A stretch of 64,000 nucleotides of DNA from positions 62,001 to 126,000 of the forward strand of contig JACJXZ010000006.1 in NCBI GenBank assembly GCA_020636375.1. Direction: 5' to 3'. The notes under the pieces are model-generated. The model saw nothing but the letters and a program-made list of their open reading frames with translations. It was not told where the DNA came from and searched no databases. This stretch comes from Lewinellaceae bacterium. Lineage in GTDB: Bacteria; Bacteroidota; Bacteroidia; Chitinophagales; Saprospiraceae. A program made the translations under genes and the position numbers. Shown one piece after another: positions 1-8,338 of this stretch (position 1 is the stretch's first letter; each line of letters starts with the position of its first letter).

Positions 1-986
1 TCATATTAATCGAATGGGAAAGAAATAAACATCATACTCAATCTCGAATAGAGAAGTTGAAGAGAAGAATTGAGGAAGTCGATAAAGATTTTAAAAAAAT
101 AAGAAATTACTATGATGCTGATGATGTAGAAGCACAAGAAAAACTAAACGACAGGGTGAAAGAGAAAATACAAACAGAAATTGAAGAAAATGAGAAGCAC
201 ATAGAAATTGTTGAGAAGTTCTTGAAGGAGGAATGTCAAATTATAGAGATTTCAGATGAAGTGAAGAAGAGGGTTTGGGAACTTGCAATAAAGAAAGATG
301 TACCATTTTTAAAGAACAAGAATAATATTGGTGATGCAACATTGTTTTTTAGCGCCATCGAATTCTTAGAAACAACTGATCCAATAATTGAAGGGACAAT
401 ATTTATTTCAAATAATTCTGAAGATTTTTGTGAAGAAGGCAATAGGAATGAATTTCATCCAAAATTGATACAGCATATAAAAAACAGGACATTAAAGTAT
501 GCAAGAACTCTTCACCAAGGGATAAAGTTTAGTGAGGAAATGCAGGTTCAAATAGAAGAAATACAGAAAGAAATAGAAGAATTAGCTAGACAAGAAGCTT
601 ATCTCGAATCAATATCATTTTATTGCCAAAGCTTCTTTTGTGAAGGAAATGAGCACATTATTTCTTGGGGATATCTGGACAACAAAATAAAAATTCTAGA
701 TAAGTCATTTTTAGAGTACGACCCTAATCAGCTGAATTTATTCCCAGATTTACCGATCGAAGAACCAAAAATCCGAGAATCTGGATTTGGAGATTGCGTA
801 ATCTGTGGTACGACTCATATTGAATGTCCAAATTGTGGTGAAATAATATGTGGTGTGTCAATATGGGCTGATTCGGAAGTATACAAGTGTGAATATTGTG
901 AGTCGAAGTTTAGATTTGATTACAATAAAAGATTTGAAGAACAGGTAGTTTATCTTGATATTGAAGAAAACTCAGAAGAAAGATGA
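1..986 (+). CDS. PIN-like domain / zinc-ribbon protein, 5' end missing
   Basis: The open frame is already running at position 3 and ends at TGA 984-986, so the N-terminus lies left of the window. A TTG at 57 is not a believable start because homology to the gene at 6455 continues upstream of it (visible: ILIEWERN, matching IKIEWERN there). The protein has a charged coiled-coil insert, then IGDATLFF and FISNNSEDF, which match the later acidic motifs of PIN-like nucleases. A C-terminal zinc-ribbon-like region has paired CxxC motifs (CVICG, CPNCG, CEYC). PIN domains are metal-dependent RNases in toxins and RNA processing. It is the gene of the first, partial cassette and ends 4 bp before attC1. 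RNase activity is inferred. Confidence 0.75.
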   Translation, partial: ILIEWERNKHHTQSRIEKLKRRIEEVDKDFKKIRNYYDADDVEAQEKLNDRVKEKIQTEIEENEKHIEIVEKFLKEECQIIEISDEVKKRVWELAIKKDVPFLKNKNNIGDATLFFSAIEFLETTDPIIEGTIFISNNSEDFCEEGNRNEFHPKLIQHIKNRTLKYARTLHQGIKFSEEMQVQIEEIQKEIEELARQEAYLESISFYCQSFFCEGNEHIISWGYLDNKIKILDKSFLEYDPNQLNLFPDLPIEEPKIRESGFGDCVICGTTHIECPNCGEIICGVSIWADSEVYKCEYCESKFRFDYNKRFEEQVVYLDIEENSEER

Positions 987-990
987 AACT

Positions 991-1061
991 GTGCCGAACA
1001 AGGCACATATCGGTCATGCCGCTTAAGCAGCGGCACGCCGTATGTGCTGGACGTTATGGGC
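991..1061 (+). repeat. attC site 1 (integron recombination site)
   Basis: R'' box GTGCCGAAC (991-999) and R' box GTTATGGGC (1053-1061) bracket an imperfect palindrome: GGCACATA pairs with TATGTGCT, and a central hairpin GCCGCTTAAGCAGCGGC lies inside. Recombination is expected between G1053 and T1054. Its R' box is the reverse complement of the R'' of attC2, which defines cassette B as 1054-6435. Confidence 0.88.
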
Positions 1062-1097
1062 AAGGAAAAAAGAAAAAAACCAACATAAATAGTAAAA

Positions 1098-3086
1098 ATG
1101 ATTGTTGAAACAATAGTAGCATTAATAGGAAGTGGAGCTTTAAACAAAGCTATAGATTCATTATTGGATTACTTTGAGACTTACAAGAAAATGAAGTCCA
1201 CAAAAGAAGAAGTAATTACTTTGAAGTTTAGGCTAAATCAAATTGAAAGAAGTGAAAAACTTGGAGTGAGCTCTACCAAAGATATCATTATAGAAAAAAA
1301 TAGAATTTCGAACGCCATTTTAGTATTACTTGATGAAATCCAATCTACTGAGCAAGAAACAGAAGAAAATAATCAAGGATTAAATATTTTTATCTCATAT
1401 GCACACAAAGACAAAGTATACAAAAATGAACTTGATGTGCATTTAACGCCTTTGAAAAGGCAAAAATATATTAATATTTGGTATGACTCAGAAATTGTCC
1501 CTGGCTTAGAATGGGAATCAGAAATTAAACGTAATCTGGAAAATTCGGATATTATACTTCAATTAGTAAGCCCAGACTTTCTTGCTTCTGAATATTGTTA
1601 CTCTGAAGAGATGTATGAAGCCTTGGAAAGGCACAGAAAAGGAGATTTGAGGTTAATTCCAATAATTCTTAATGATTGTGATTGGAGAAATGCTCCTTTT
1701 GCTGATATTCAATTTCTTCCTTCTGATGCAAAACCAATAAGTAGATTCAGCAATAAGGATGAGGCGTATTTAAATGTTGTATCTCATCTTAGAAGTATAA
1801 TAGAACATAGATTTCAGAATTCAAAGGACACACGTAAGCGGATAAAAAAACTTGAAGACCAATTAGAAAACGTTAAAGAAAAGTTTGATGAAATTGAAAT
1901 CATTGAAGCACTTATTGATTCTTACAACAGAATAAACAGGCAAGATAAAGTCAAGGAGTACTCTGAAAAAAGAGATAAGCTAAAATTCTATTTTAATGTC
2001 AGAAACCCAATAACTGTTGATGAACTACTTATCGAAGGGGTTTCGATATTTGATGAAATCAGATGGAATTTACAGCCAAATATTAATTTATTGCTTGGTA
2101 GAAATGGCTACGGAAAAACTCACTTGTTGAGACTCATTCCTTGTTTATTGAGGAATGAAAAGAAAATAATGGATGTAGATTATAAACTCTACAATTATTC
2201 AGTTTTGAAGTTATCAGTTCATCAAAATGAAGAAATAAAACAAACTCACTATAATGAATGCCAGTTTATTGAATCTATCGGCATTGTTCCGATGCTTGCG
2301 ATTCCTGCTATTAGGAATATTCACCCAACAAGAGCAATATCTCCAATTAAAGATGACTTAAGTGGTGAGTTATGTGAAATTGGCGCATCGTATTTTATTC
2401 AAGAATACCCCTTTGATAAATTATTACAAGATAAACTATTTGTTTTCGGAAATGATATTTTAAAGTTCAGTAGAAAAAAGGCAAACATTGAAAAAGCAAT
2501 AAAGGATTCACCTCTCGTTAAATTACTTACCGATGTCATAGGTGAACTTACTAATAATTCATTCGAAATAAATAATATCAAAGAATATTTCGGTCAATCA
2601 AGTATAGACATTGAAGTTTCTACCGAAGGGAATAGTGAACCTATTCTTTTACAAAAGGTATCTCAAGGCACATTATCAATAACATCAATAATAATCTTAA
2701 TTTACTATTACTTAAAATCTCTTTACCCAAACATAAAGGAGAAAAATCTCTTAGAACAAAAAGGTATTGTTCTTATCGATGAAGTAGATGCCCATTTACA
2801 TCCGATATGGCAACAGAAAATTGTTGGAATATTAAGAAATAATTTTCCAAACATTCAATTTCTTTTAACAGCACATAGCCCTTTAGTTGTTTCTGGATGT
2901 TTGGAAAGAGAAGTAGCAGTATTAAATAGAAAAAAAAGAGCTAAGAAGTTTTCTCTGATACAATTTGAAAATAATTTCATTGGTAAGGAAATCCAAGAAA
3001 TTTACGATGAAGTATTTGAGATTGAAGATGTTGATAATGATGAAACATATTTATCAGCAATTCCCAATTTAATAGAAAAGTGTTAA
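1098..3086 (+). CDS. EAD-TIR-ABC/SMC-like ATPase, C-terminus cut by an IS
   Basis: The 662-residue product combines a signalling and a motor domain. Residues ~40-95 are helical and resemble effector-associated domain 11 (ending ERNRIS-like 'EKNRISNAILVLLDEI'). Residues ~97-235 form a TIR domain (FISYAHKD start; SPDFLASEYCYSEEM contains the likely NADase glutamate). A coiled coil follows, then an ABC/SMC-type ATPase: Walker A GRNGYGKT (~335), signature-like KVSQGTLS (~523), Walker B GIVLIDEVDAHLHP and an H-loop TAHSPL. TIR domains of this kind usually degrade NAD or make cyclic-ADP-ribose signals; the ATPase would be the sensor. The last 11 codons and stop come from the left inverted repeat of the IS at 3055. 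The true C-terminus is at 4683-4912. First gene of a three-gene cassette. Whether the shortened protein works is unknown. Confidence 0.85.
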   Translation: MIVETIVALIGSGALNKAIDSLLDYFETYKKMKSTKEEVITLKFRLNQIERSEKLGVSSTKDIIIEKNRISNAILVLLDEIQSTEQETEENNQGLNIFISYAHKDKVYKNELDVHLTPLKRQKYINIWYDSEIVPGLEWESEIKRNLENSDIILQLVSPDFLASEYCYSEEMYEALERHRKGDLRLIPIILNDCDWRNAPFADIQFLPSDAKPISRFSNKDEAYLNVVSHLRSIIEHRFQNSKDTRKRIKKLEDQLENVKEKFDEIEIIEALIDSYNRINRQDKVKEYSEKRDKLKFYFNVRNPITVDELLIEGVSIFDEIRWNLQPNINLLLGRNGYGKTHLLRLIPCLLRNEKKIMDVDYKLYNYSVLKLSVHQNEEIKQTHYNECQFIESIGIVPMLAIPAIRNIHPTRAISPIKDDLSGELCEIGASYFIQEYPFDKLLQDKLFVFGNDILKFSRKKANIEKAIKDSPLVKLLTDVIGELTNNSFEINNIKEYFGQSSIDIEVSTEGNSEPILLQKVSQGTLSITSIIILIYYYLKSLYPNIKEKNLLEQKGIVLIDEVDAHLHPIWQQKIVGILRNNFPNIQFLLTAHSPLVVSGCLEREVAVLNRKKRAKKFSLIQFENNFIGKEIQEIYDEVFEIEDVDNDETYLSAIPNLIEKC

Positions 3087-4673
3087 ATTAGGGATAAAAG
3101 GAGATGACAAAAAGGGAGAGAAAAGAGCTGGAATCGATAAAGATAGACTCTCTGCATGCTTTTTTGGCGAAGCAATTTAGGGGATTTACGGATAACCGGG
3201 ACGACAACCTGAGCATAACGATGCAAGATGCGCTAATGAGCGGGTATGCGGTTTTCTCGTTGAAGTATCCGTCTTTGCTTCAATTCAACAATGAGCGCAC
3301 GGCCCGTGAAGAGAACTTGCGGACAGTATACAAAGTGAAAAAGGCGCCTTCAGACAGCGGGATGCGGGGCATACTGGATGAAGTAGAGCTGAAAGAAATG
3401 CAAGGGCTTTATCCAGGCTTGTCCAAGAAGCTGCGCAGGGCAGGGTTGTTGAGGGCATACCAATACATAAACGGCCATATAGCGGTTAGCATAGACGGGG
3501 TGCACCATTACAGTTCAGAGAAAGTTAAATGCGAGCAATGTTTAGAGTGTACCAAAAGTAACGGCATAAAAGAATATCGGCATAGCCTATTGAGCGCGGT
3601 GATCACCCACCCGGAGAAAAAGACAGTGCTTCCCCTGGCACATGAGCCTATTGTGAAACAAGACGGCAATACCAAGAATGACTGTGAAACTAATGCAGCC
3701 AAGCGTTTAGTGCCACAAATAAGGCAGTTGTTGCCCAAGGAGAAAGTGGCCATCGTAGAAGATGCCTTGAGCGCTAACGGGCCTCATATCCGGGCATTGA
3801 AAAAGGAAAGGTTCCGCTTTGTCATAAGCGTGAAGCCAGATGGGAACAAATACCTATTTGGGCTTTTTGAGCGCCTTGGGGCGCAGGGGAAAATCAATGA
3901 GCATGAGTGGGAAGAAGGCCAGCATATCCATCAATTCCGCTACGTTAATGGCCTGCCCCTTAATTCAGACAACCGGGATATAAAAGTCAATTTCCTGGAT
4001 TACCGCCAGATAGACATAAGGGGCAAGGAAAAAGACAAGCGCTTCACCTGGATTACCGATTTTCATTTGAATAAACATAGCGTATATAAAGTAATGCGTA
4101 CGGGCCGAGGGCGGTGGAAAATCGAGAATGAGACATTCAATACCTTGAAAAACCTAGGCTACAACTTTGAGCACAACTACGGCCATGGGCAGAAAAACCT
4201 GTGCACGGTATTGGCCTTGCTGATGATGTTAGCCTTCTTGGTAGACCAACTGCAACAAGGGTGGAACGAATTGTTCCAAGCAGCCTGGCATAAAACGCAA
4301 ACCAAGGTAGCCTTGTGGGAAAAAGTCCGCCAAAAGTTTAATGAATATACTGTAGCCTCTATGGAGGTGATCTACAAACTGATCATTGGGCTGCTCAAAG
4401 TGCGTTATGAAATAATTGAGGATAGCGGATAATATGGGTTGTCCATCTAAAACAGAAAGCCAAGTGAAAGCTCCAGAATGCCCCTCAGTAGTTGAGCTGG
4501 CAAAGTAGGCCGTATTGCCTAAAGGGCACTTCCAGGCTCCGAAAAAGCCAAAAGCTGGGCAATTGGCCAGACACCTGGGGGCATGTCAGCTTTCAGGCCG
4601 GGCTTGGGGTGCGCGAATTAATTCTTGGCACGCTCCGCTGGGGAGCAGTTTTGTATTAAATTGGGAATTGCTG
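3055..4673 (+). mobile_element. Complete insertion sequence, 1,619 bp, inside the TIR-ATPase gene
   Basis: The left end CAGCAATTCCCAATTTAAT (3055-3073) is the exact reverse complement of the right end (4655-4673), giving 19-bp perfect terminal inverted repeats. The flanking bases CATATTTAT (3046-3054 and 4674-4682) are a perfect 9-bp direct repeat, the target duplication. Removing the element and one CATATTTAT restores a single reading frame through ...TYLSYLTKLS.... The IS is visibly richer in GC than the cassette. It carries one transposase (3104-4432) and about 240 bp of non-coding DNA at its right end. Perfect ends and duplication indicate a recent insertion. Confidence 0.93.
3104..4432 (+). 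CDS. DDE transposase, IS4-like
   Basis: The 442-residue protein has an RNase-H-fold DDE layout. The first Asp is in VSIDGVHHYSSEK (~128), the second in AIVEDALSANGPH (~216), and the catalytic Glu in GRWKIENETFNTLKNLGY (~350). The last motif and the following EHNYGHGQKNL match DDE_Tnp_1/IS4-type transposases. A Cys cluster (CEQCLEC) lies just after the first Asp. It starts at ATG after a purine-rich AAAGGAG. It is intact and lies within the 19-bp inverted repeats, so the IS may still be active. Assignment to IS4 rather than ISNCY or ISAs1 is tentative; the 9-bp duplication fits several of these. Confidence 0.85.
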   Translation: MTKRERKELESIKIDSLHAFLAKQFRGFTDNRDDNLSITMQDALMSGYAVFSLKYPSLLQFNNERTAREENLRTVYKVKKAPSDSGMRGILDEVELKEMQGLYPGLSKKLRRAGLLRAYQYINGHIAVSIDGVHHYSSEKVKCEQCLECTKSNGIKEYRHSLLSAVITHPEKKTVLPLAHEPIVKQDGNTKNDCETNAAKRLVPQIRQLLPKEKVAIVEDALSANGPHIRALKKERFRFVISVKPDGNKYLFGLFERLGAQGKINEHEWEEGQHIHQFRYVNGLPLNSDNRDIKVNFLDYRQIDIRGKEKDKRFTWITDFHLNKHSVYKVMRTGRGRWKIENETFNTLKNLGYNFEHNYGHGQKNLCTVLALLMMLAFLVDQLQQGWNELFQAAWHKTQTKVALWEKVRQKFNEYTVASMEVIYKLIIGLLKVRYEIIEDSG

Positions 4674-4682
4674 CATATTTAT

Positions 4683-4912
4683 CATACCTAACTAAATTAT
4701 CAACTAAAAAAGAAGTCAATATTGAGAAAAGAATAAATCAATTAGCATCAAAACCCGAATTAACACCAAAACAAAATAAAGAACTTTTAGAGCTTTACCG
4801 ACTAATTCAGGTAAGTGAAATTAGAGACAAAAAAGAGATTGCTGATAAAGAGGAAGTTGATAGTCTCAAGGCTGAAATAAGGAAATTAAAGAGACTATTA
4901 GAAGAAAAATAA
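4683..4912 (+). pseudogene. Severed C-terminal part of the TIR-ATPase
   Basis: Joining codons up to 3054 with sequence from 4683 gives an uninterrupted frame. The joined tail adds ~76 residues, mostly charged helix (KKEVNIEKRINQLASK ... LKAEIRKLKRLLEEK), probably a coiled coil. The open frame extends upstream to a TTG at 4625 inside the IS, so a short chimeric product could in principle be made. Its stop is 15 bp before the next gene, showing that the original operon was tightly packed. Confidence 0.9.
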
Positions 4913-4927
4913 CCCAAATCATTTTAC

Positions 4928-5902
4928 ATGAATTTGCAAGAGGAAATAACAAACAAACTAATCGATATTTATTCTGCCCACAAGCATGATGAGGTAAGTG
5001 ATGTTCAAGAACATACAGAGCTTTGTGATGAGTTCGGTAATAAGGGTTGGTTCAATGAGCGAAGGCAAATAATATCGAAAACTAAGAAAAAGATTGAGCA
5101 ATTTGAATCCGAGAAACCAAGTGTACAAGTTAGTGAATCGTTATATCTTTTGAACAAAAGAAAAGACAATGATGAGTTAGGTTTTGATTTAGCTTACAAA
5201 TTGATTTACAAAACAATAGTTCCAAATTGGACTGAACTACAAGTAAATTATTTAGAAAAAGTACTTTCCATACTTGACAATTGCGGGAATGATTATTTTC
5301 TTTCCTTTACAAGTCGTAAAGTCAATCCAGTTGAACTAAATATCGTTCATCTGAATTATCAGCATTTCATAAAATATATTTTAATGCCAAGAGATTGGAA
5401 AAGAGAATTAACCGATGCAGAACAAAAAAATATTAATTTATTAGCGAGAGCTATCAATAGGTTATTGTGTGAAAAGCTTAAAGGCTTTTACTATCCTTCA
5501 CATGAAGGAGACAATACAATTGTTGAAAAGAAGCTTGAAGAAAATTGTTGTGCCTCATATGCTTTCATACAATTAATCCAGAATGTGATATTCAATTCAA
5601 ATCCCGACAAATGTAACTATTGTCACTTAGAATATAAGTATGCAATTCAATCAATTGACCCAGAATTAAGGTTGTATATTCTTGCTGAACGTTCACATGA
5701 TGAATTGGTTAAAAAACAATTTGTGGAAGAAGAATATGAGGATTGGCATCAAGAGGTTTTACAAAAGAACAAAATTCATTTACCATTTACTGAATCGTTT
5801 AGCATCAAGCAGCTAAAAGAAATGAGATCCCAAATTGAAGAAAATCTTTCAAATAAAATTCAAAATCATAAGGACAAGTTGTTTCTATCAGTACCAGCTT
5901 AG
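4928..5902 (+). CDS. Putative TIR-like protein, second gene of the TIR-ATPase cassette
   Basis: A 324-residue soluble protein with no signal peptide. The N-terminal ~90 residues are helical and charged. The part from ~120 begins NDYFLSFTSRK, like strand A of TIR domains (FLSFTSR). Further on, CCASYAFIQLIQNV and CNYCHLEYKY recall the TIR region around the catalytic glutamate. A large helical insert separates the two. A divergent TIR domain is my reading, not a certain one. It sits 15 bp after the TIR-ATPase and 17 bp before a small membrane protein, all in one cassette, so the three probably work together. Confidence 0.6.
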   Translation: MNLQEEITNKLIDIYSAHKHDEVSDVQEHTELCDEFGNKGWFNERRQIISKTKKKIEQFESEKPSVQVSESLYLLNKRKDNDELGFDLAYKLIYKTIVPNWTELQVNYLEKVLSILDNCGNDYFLSFTSRKVNPVELNIVHLNYQHFIKYILMPRDWKRELTDAEQKNINLLARAINRLLCEKLKGFYYPSHEGDNTIVEKKLEENCCASYAFIQLIQNVIFNSNPDKCNYCHLEYKYAIQSIDPELRLYILAERSHDELVKKQFVEEEYEDWHQEVLQKNKIHLPFTESFSIKQLKEMRSQIEENLSNKIQNHKDKLFLSVPA

Positions 5903-5919
5903 TCAAAAATCAGCTAATT

Positions 5920-6348
5920 ATGAAACAAGAAATACTTCATAAAGAAATAGACCTCATTCAAGCTGTTATTACCAGAATGGCAAATAATTCGTTTTTACTA
6001 AAAGGGTGGTTGATATCGTTGGTGGCAGTAATACTCGCCCTATCTAAAGACACTCTTGTAACAGATGATATAACATATTTAAGCTTCATTTTATGTCTAC
6101 CTGTCATCGTTTTTTGGTATTTAGATGCATTCTTTCTTCATAAAGAAAAATGCTACAGAAAATTATATGATTGGGTCATCAAAAATAGGAAGGACTCAGA
6201 CGAACATCTCTATTCATTGAATTATACTCGATTTGAAAAAGAGGTTGAAGGAATTGGAAAGATTATGTTCTCAAGTACCCTGTTACCATTCTATGGATTT
6301 ACTGCTTTAGTTTTATTAGCAATCGGATTCCACAATGTATATTTATAA
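5920..6348 (+). CDS. Small three-helix membrane protein, third gene of the cassette
   Basis: The 142-residue protein has an amphipathic start followed by likely membrane helices at ~27-43 (WLISLVAVILAL), ~50-72 (LSFILCLPVIVFWYLDAFFL) and ~119-140 (LLPFYGFTALVLLAIGF). A cytoplasmic loop of charged residues (HKEKCYRKLYDWVIKNRK) lies between helices 2 and 3. It ends 22 bp before attC2. Small membrane proteins beside TIR or nucleotide-signalling genes often serve as membrane-damaging effectors or anchors; that role here is inferred from position only. Confidence 0.75.
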   Translation: MKQEILHKEIDLIQAVITRMANNSFLLKGWLISLVAVILALSKDTLVTDDITYLSFILCLPVIVFWYLDAFFLHKEKCYRKLYDWVIKNRKDSDEHLYSLNYTRFEKEVEGIGKIMFSSTLLPFYGFTALVLLAIGFHNVYL

Positions 6349-6370
6349 GAGATGAATAAGAAAAAACCCA

Positions 6371-6443
6371 GCCCATAACATTGCATAAAACGGCAATTAC
6401 CAGCAAAAGCTGGCAACTGCGTTTATGCGGTGACGTTCTGCTC
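6371..6443 (+). repeat. attC site 2
   Basis: R'' GCCCATAAC (6371-6379) is the exact reverse complement of the R' of attC1. R' is GTTCTGCTC (6435-6443). The stem GCATAAA...TTTATGC encloses the hairpin CCAGCAAAAGCTGG. It closes the 5.4-kb cassette B. Confidence 0.9.
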
Positions 6444-6454
6444 AATTAACAGAT

Positions 6455-7540
6455 ATGCTAAATCTAGTACTAGATACAAATGCATGGATTTATTTGGCTA
6501 ATGGGTTTAACCCAGAGACTAATAATCATGAAGAAGAGTTTCATTTTAATCTTGCAGAATGGATTTTAGAAAAAGTAAAAAATGAAAAATGTAGCATTTT
6601 CTCAAACTACATTATCAAGATTGAATGGGAGCGTAATAGAGAGAAGTGTAGAGAACTAATTAAAAAATACGAAGCTCAAATAATTCAGAAAAAAAATGAA
6701 TTAAAGAAAAAAAGAAGACAACCAGATTACTCGAAATTTGCAAAAGAGTTTAGAATGCTCGAAAATGCATTAAATGAAAAAATTGAAAAAAACAAGACAC
6801 ATGTTCAAACAATTGAAGAGATTTTAGAAAACTCAAAGGAAATTCCCATAAATGATGGGCAAAAATTAAGAGCTGTAGATTTAGCAATTCACAAAAAACC
6901 TCCATTTCACCACAAAGAAAATAGTGTTGCCGATGCGATAATTTTTCTAAGTACAGTAGATTACTTTTTCTATTCGGATGAATCCTATATTAATAATACT
7001 ATTTTTGTTTCAAATAACACTTCAGATTTTGGGGAATCTGTAACAAATAAAAAGTTGCATCCGGAATTGGCAAAAATGTTGAAAGACAAACCGATCCTGT
7101 TCGAGACTAATTTAGCGAGAGCATTAGAGTTAGGAGATGAAGCAATAGGTAAATATCAAGTTTATTTAAATTATGTAAATAGAGATTCAATTTCCTGTCT
7201 TATGGATTGTAGAGGGGTTGACTATTTTATGGCAGAAGTTGAATTTACTAAACAAATAAAAATCGACATAGATAGGGACACTTATACCTATAATCCTAAA
7301 CAGTTATTAATAGATTTTGGAGAAGACTTCAATTTTACAATTGATGAATTGAAGGAATTGGAAAAAAGAAAATTTATTTTGATAGACATGGGCAAATGCG
7401 AATTTTGCTATACAACCCATATACGATGTGAATGTGGAGAAGAACATGCTTTTTTTGGAGACATTATTGAATGTGGATGCGGCAAAAGTTATAGAATGAT
7501 AGAAGATGAAATAAATCTAATTAAAGATGAAGTAAACTGA
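6455..7540 (+). CDS. PIN-like domain / zinc-ribbon protein
   Basis: Full-length (361 residues) paralogue of the partial gene at 1-986. The N-terminus LVLDTNAWIYLAN holds the first PIN Asp; IKIEWERN supplies the Glu; SVADAIIFLSTVDYF and FVSNNTSDFGE supply the later acidic residues. Residues ~70-115 are a Lys/Glu-rich coiled-coil insertion. The C-terminus (CEFCYTTHIRCECG ... CGCGKSY) looks like a zinc ribbon. This layout fits the DUF4935-type PIN family. It begins 12 bp after the R' of attC2, and its TGA overlaps the R'' of attC3, so the gene fills the cassette. Probably a toxin or defence RNase; substrate unknown. Confidence 0.8.
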   Translation: MLNLVLDTNAWIYLANGFNPETNNHEEEFHFNLAEWILEKVKNEKCSIFSNYIIKIEWERNREKCRELIKKYEAQIIQKKNELKKKRRQPDYSKFAKEFRMLENALNEKIEKNKTHVQTIEEILENSKEIPINDGQKLRAVDLAIHKKPPFHHKENSVADAIIFLSTVDYFFYSDESYINNTIFVSNNTSDFGESVTNKKLHPELAKMLKDKPILFETNLARALELGDEAIGKYQVYLNYVNRDSISCLMDCRGVDYFMAEVEFTKQIKIDIDRDTYTYNPKQLLIDFGEDFNFTIDELKELEKRKFILIDMGKCEFCYTTHIRCECGEEHAFFGDIIECGCGKSYRMIEDEINLIKDEVN

Positions 7541-7607
7541 GCAGAACAATGCGTATATTCCATGCCGGTTAATCACCGGCACGGCATATACGCTGGACGT
7601 TGTGCGC
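7539..7607 (+). repeat. attC site 3
   Basis: R'' GAGCAGAAC (7539-7547) matches the R' of attC2 as reverse complement; R' is GTTGTGCGC (7599-7607). The central hairpin is TGCCGGTTAATCACCGGCA. R'' overlaps the stop codon of the PIN gene. Confidence 0.9.
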
Positions 7608-8250
7608 AAAGAAGGAGGAAGTGCAGGGGTTATTCAGTGATGGGTTGGTGATAGAGGAAATCCTGCCGCCGGAAATTAGAAATGCTCACAATAGGCTGGA
7701 ATTTTGATGAAGAAGGTTAGCTGATATTCAATAATAGCGGATTTAAAAAGCGGCAGGCAAATTGTCTCCGTAATAATGAAAACTTGAAAGATCAAGAAAT
7801 AAAAAAATGCCTGGGGATGGCTCGGCGGCCCCGTAAGATTGGAATTGAAGAGATAATTTTTTTCGGCGATTTTGGGGTAATCCTTGGATTTTGACAATCG
7901 AGCTGATATTTGGGAATAGGGTTAAGTTTTTCCAGAATTATAGGGAATATTTGGAGAGGAGGATTTTATTCAGGAATAATTGAGGATTAGGTTTGATATC
8001 GATCGGCATAAGAAAATTTATGGATATAGAGAATTTTACTGTCGATTGGAGATAAAGGAGATCAAATCCTTAACGATAGATTTAGATGGAGAACAACCCA
8101 TATTCATGGATTACGGATAATTTTCCATAGACAATGAGATAGGGGTAAATTTCCGAGAACCAGGTTGACATTAAAGAAGAGAGAATTTTTTAGGGGCCGC
8201 CTTCCGGGGGATTGGTGAAAAATGAATAAATTGAAGATTCAAAAGGAGAT
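7608..8250 (+). pseudogene. Cassette with no intact gene (degenerate)
   Basis: This ~640-bp body between attC3 and attC4 has no plus-strand reading frame of believable length. Fragments remain: about 25 codons near 7620-7705 (EVQGLFSDGLVIEEILPPEI) and about 44 codons at 7989-8120 (DIDRHKKIYGYREFYCRLEI), ending at TAA. The residue composition of both looks protein-like, which suggests a decayed gene. The only longer frame (minus strand, 73 codons) has no supporting features. A functional RNA cassette cannot be excluded. Confidence 0.5.
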
Positions 8251-8320
8251 GCGCACAACACCGTGCATCCTCCATACCGGCTAATCGCCGGTACGGCGTA
8301 TGCACCGGACCGTTGGCGGT
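8251..8320 (+). repeat. attC site 4
   Basis: R'' GCGCACAAC (8251-8259) is the reverse complement of the R' of attC3; R' is GTTGGCGGT (8312-8320). The hairpin TACCGGCTAATCGCCGGTA lies within arms GTGCAT and ATGCAC. Confidence 0.9.
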
Positions 8321-8338
8321 AATGCAAAAAAGACAAAG

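Noticed and set aside
4625..4912. Independent 95-residue gene starting inside the IS right end
   Set aside because: From 4683 on it is the continuation of the TIR-ATPase; the first ~19 codons are IS sequence and target duplication.
7676..7897. 73-codon minus-strand gene in cassette D
   Set aside because: Opposite to the direction of all cassettes, no start signal or recognisable composition; cassette D is better read as degenerate.
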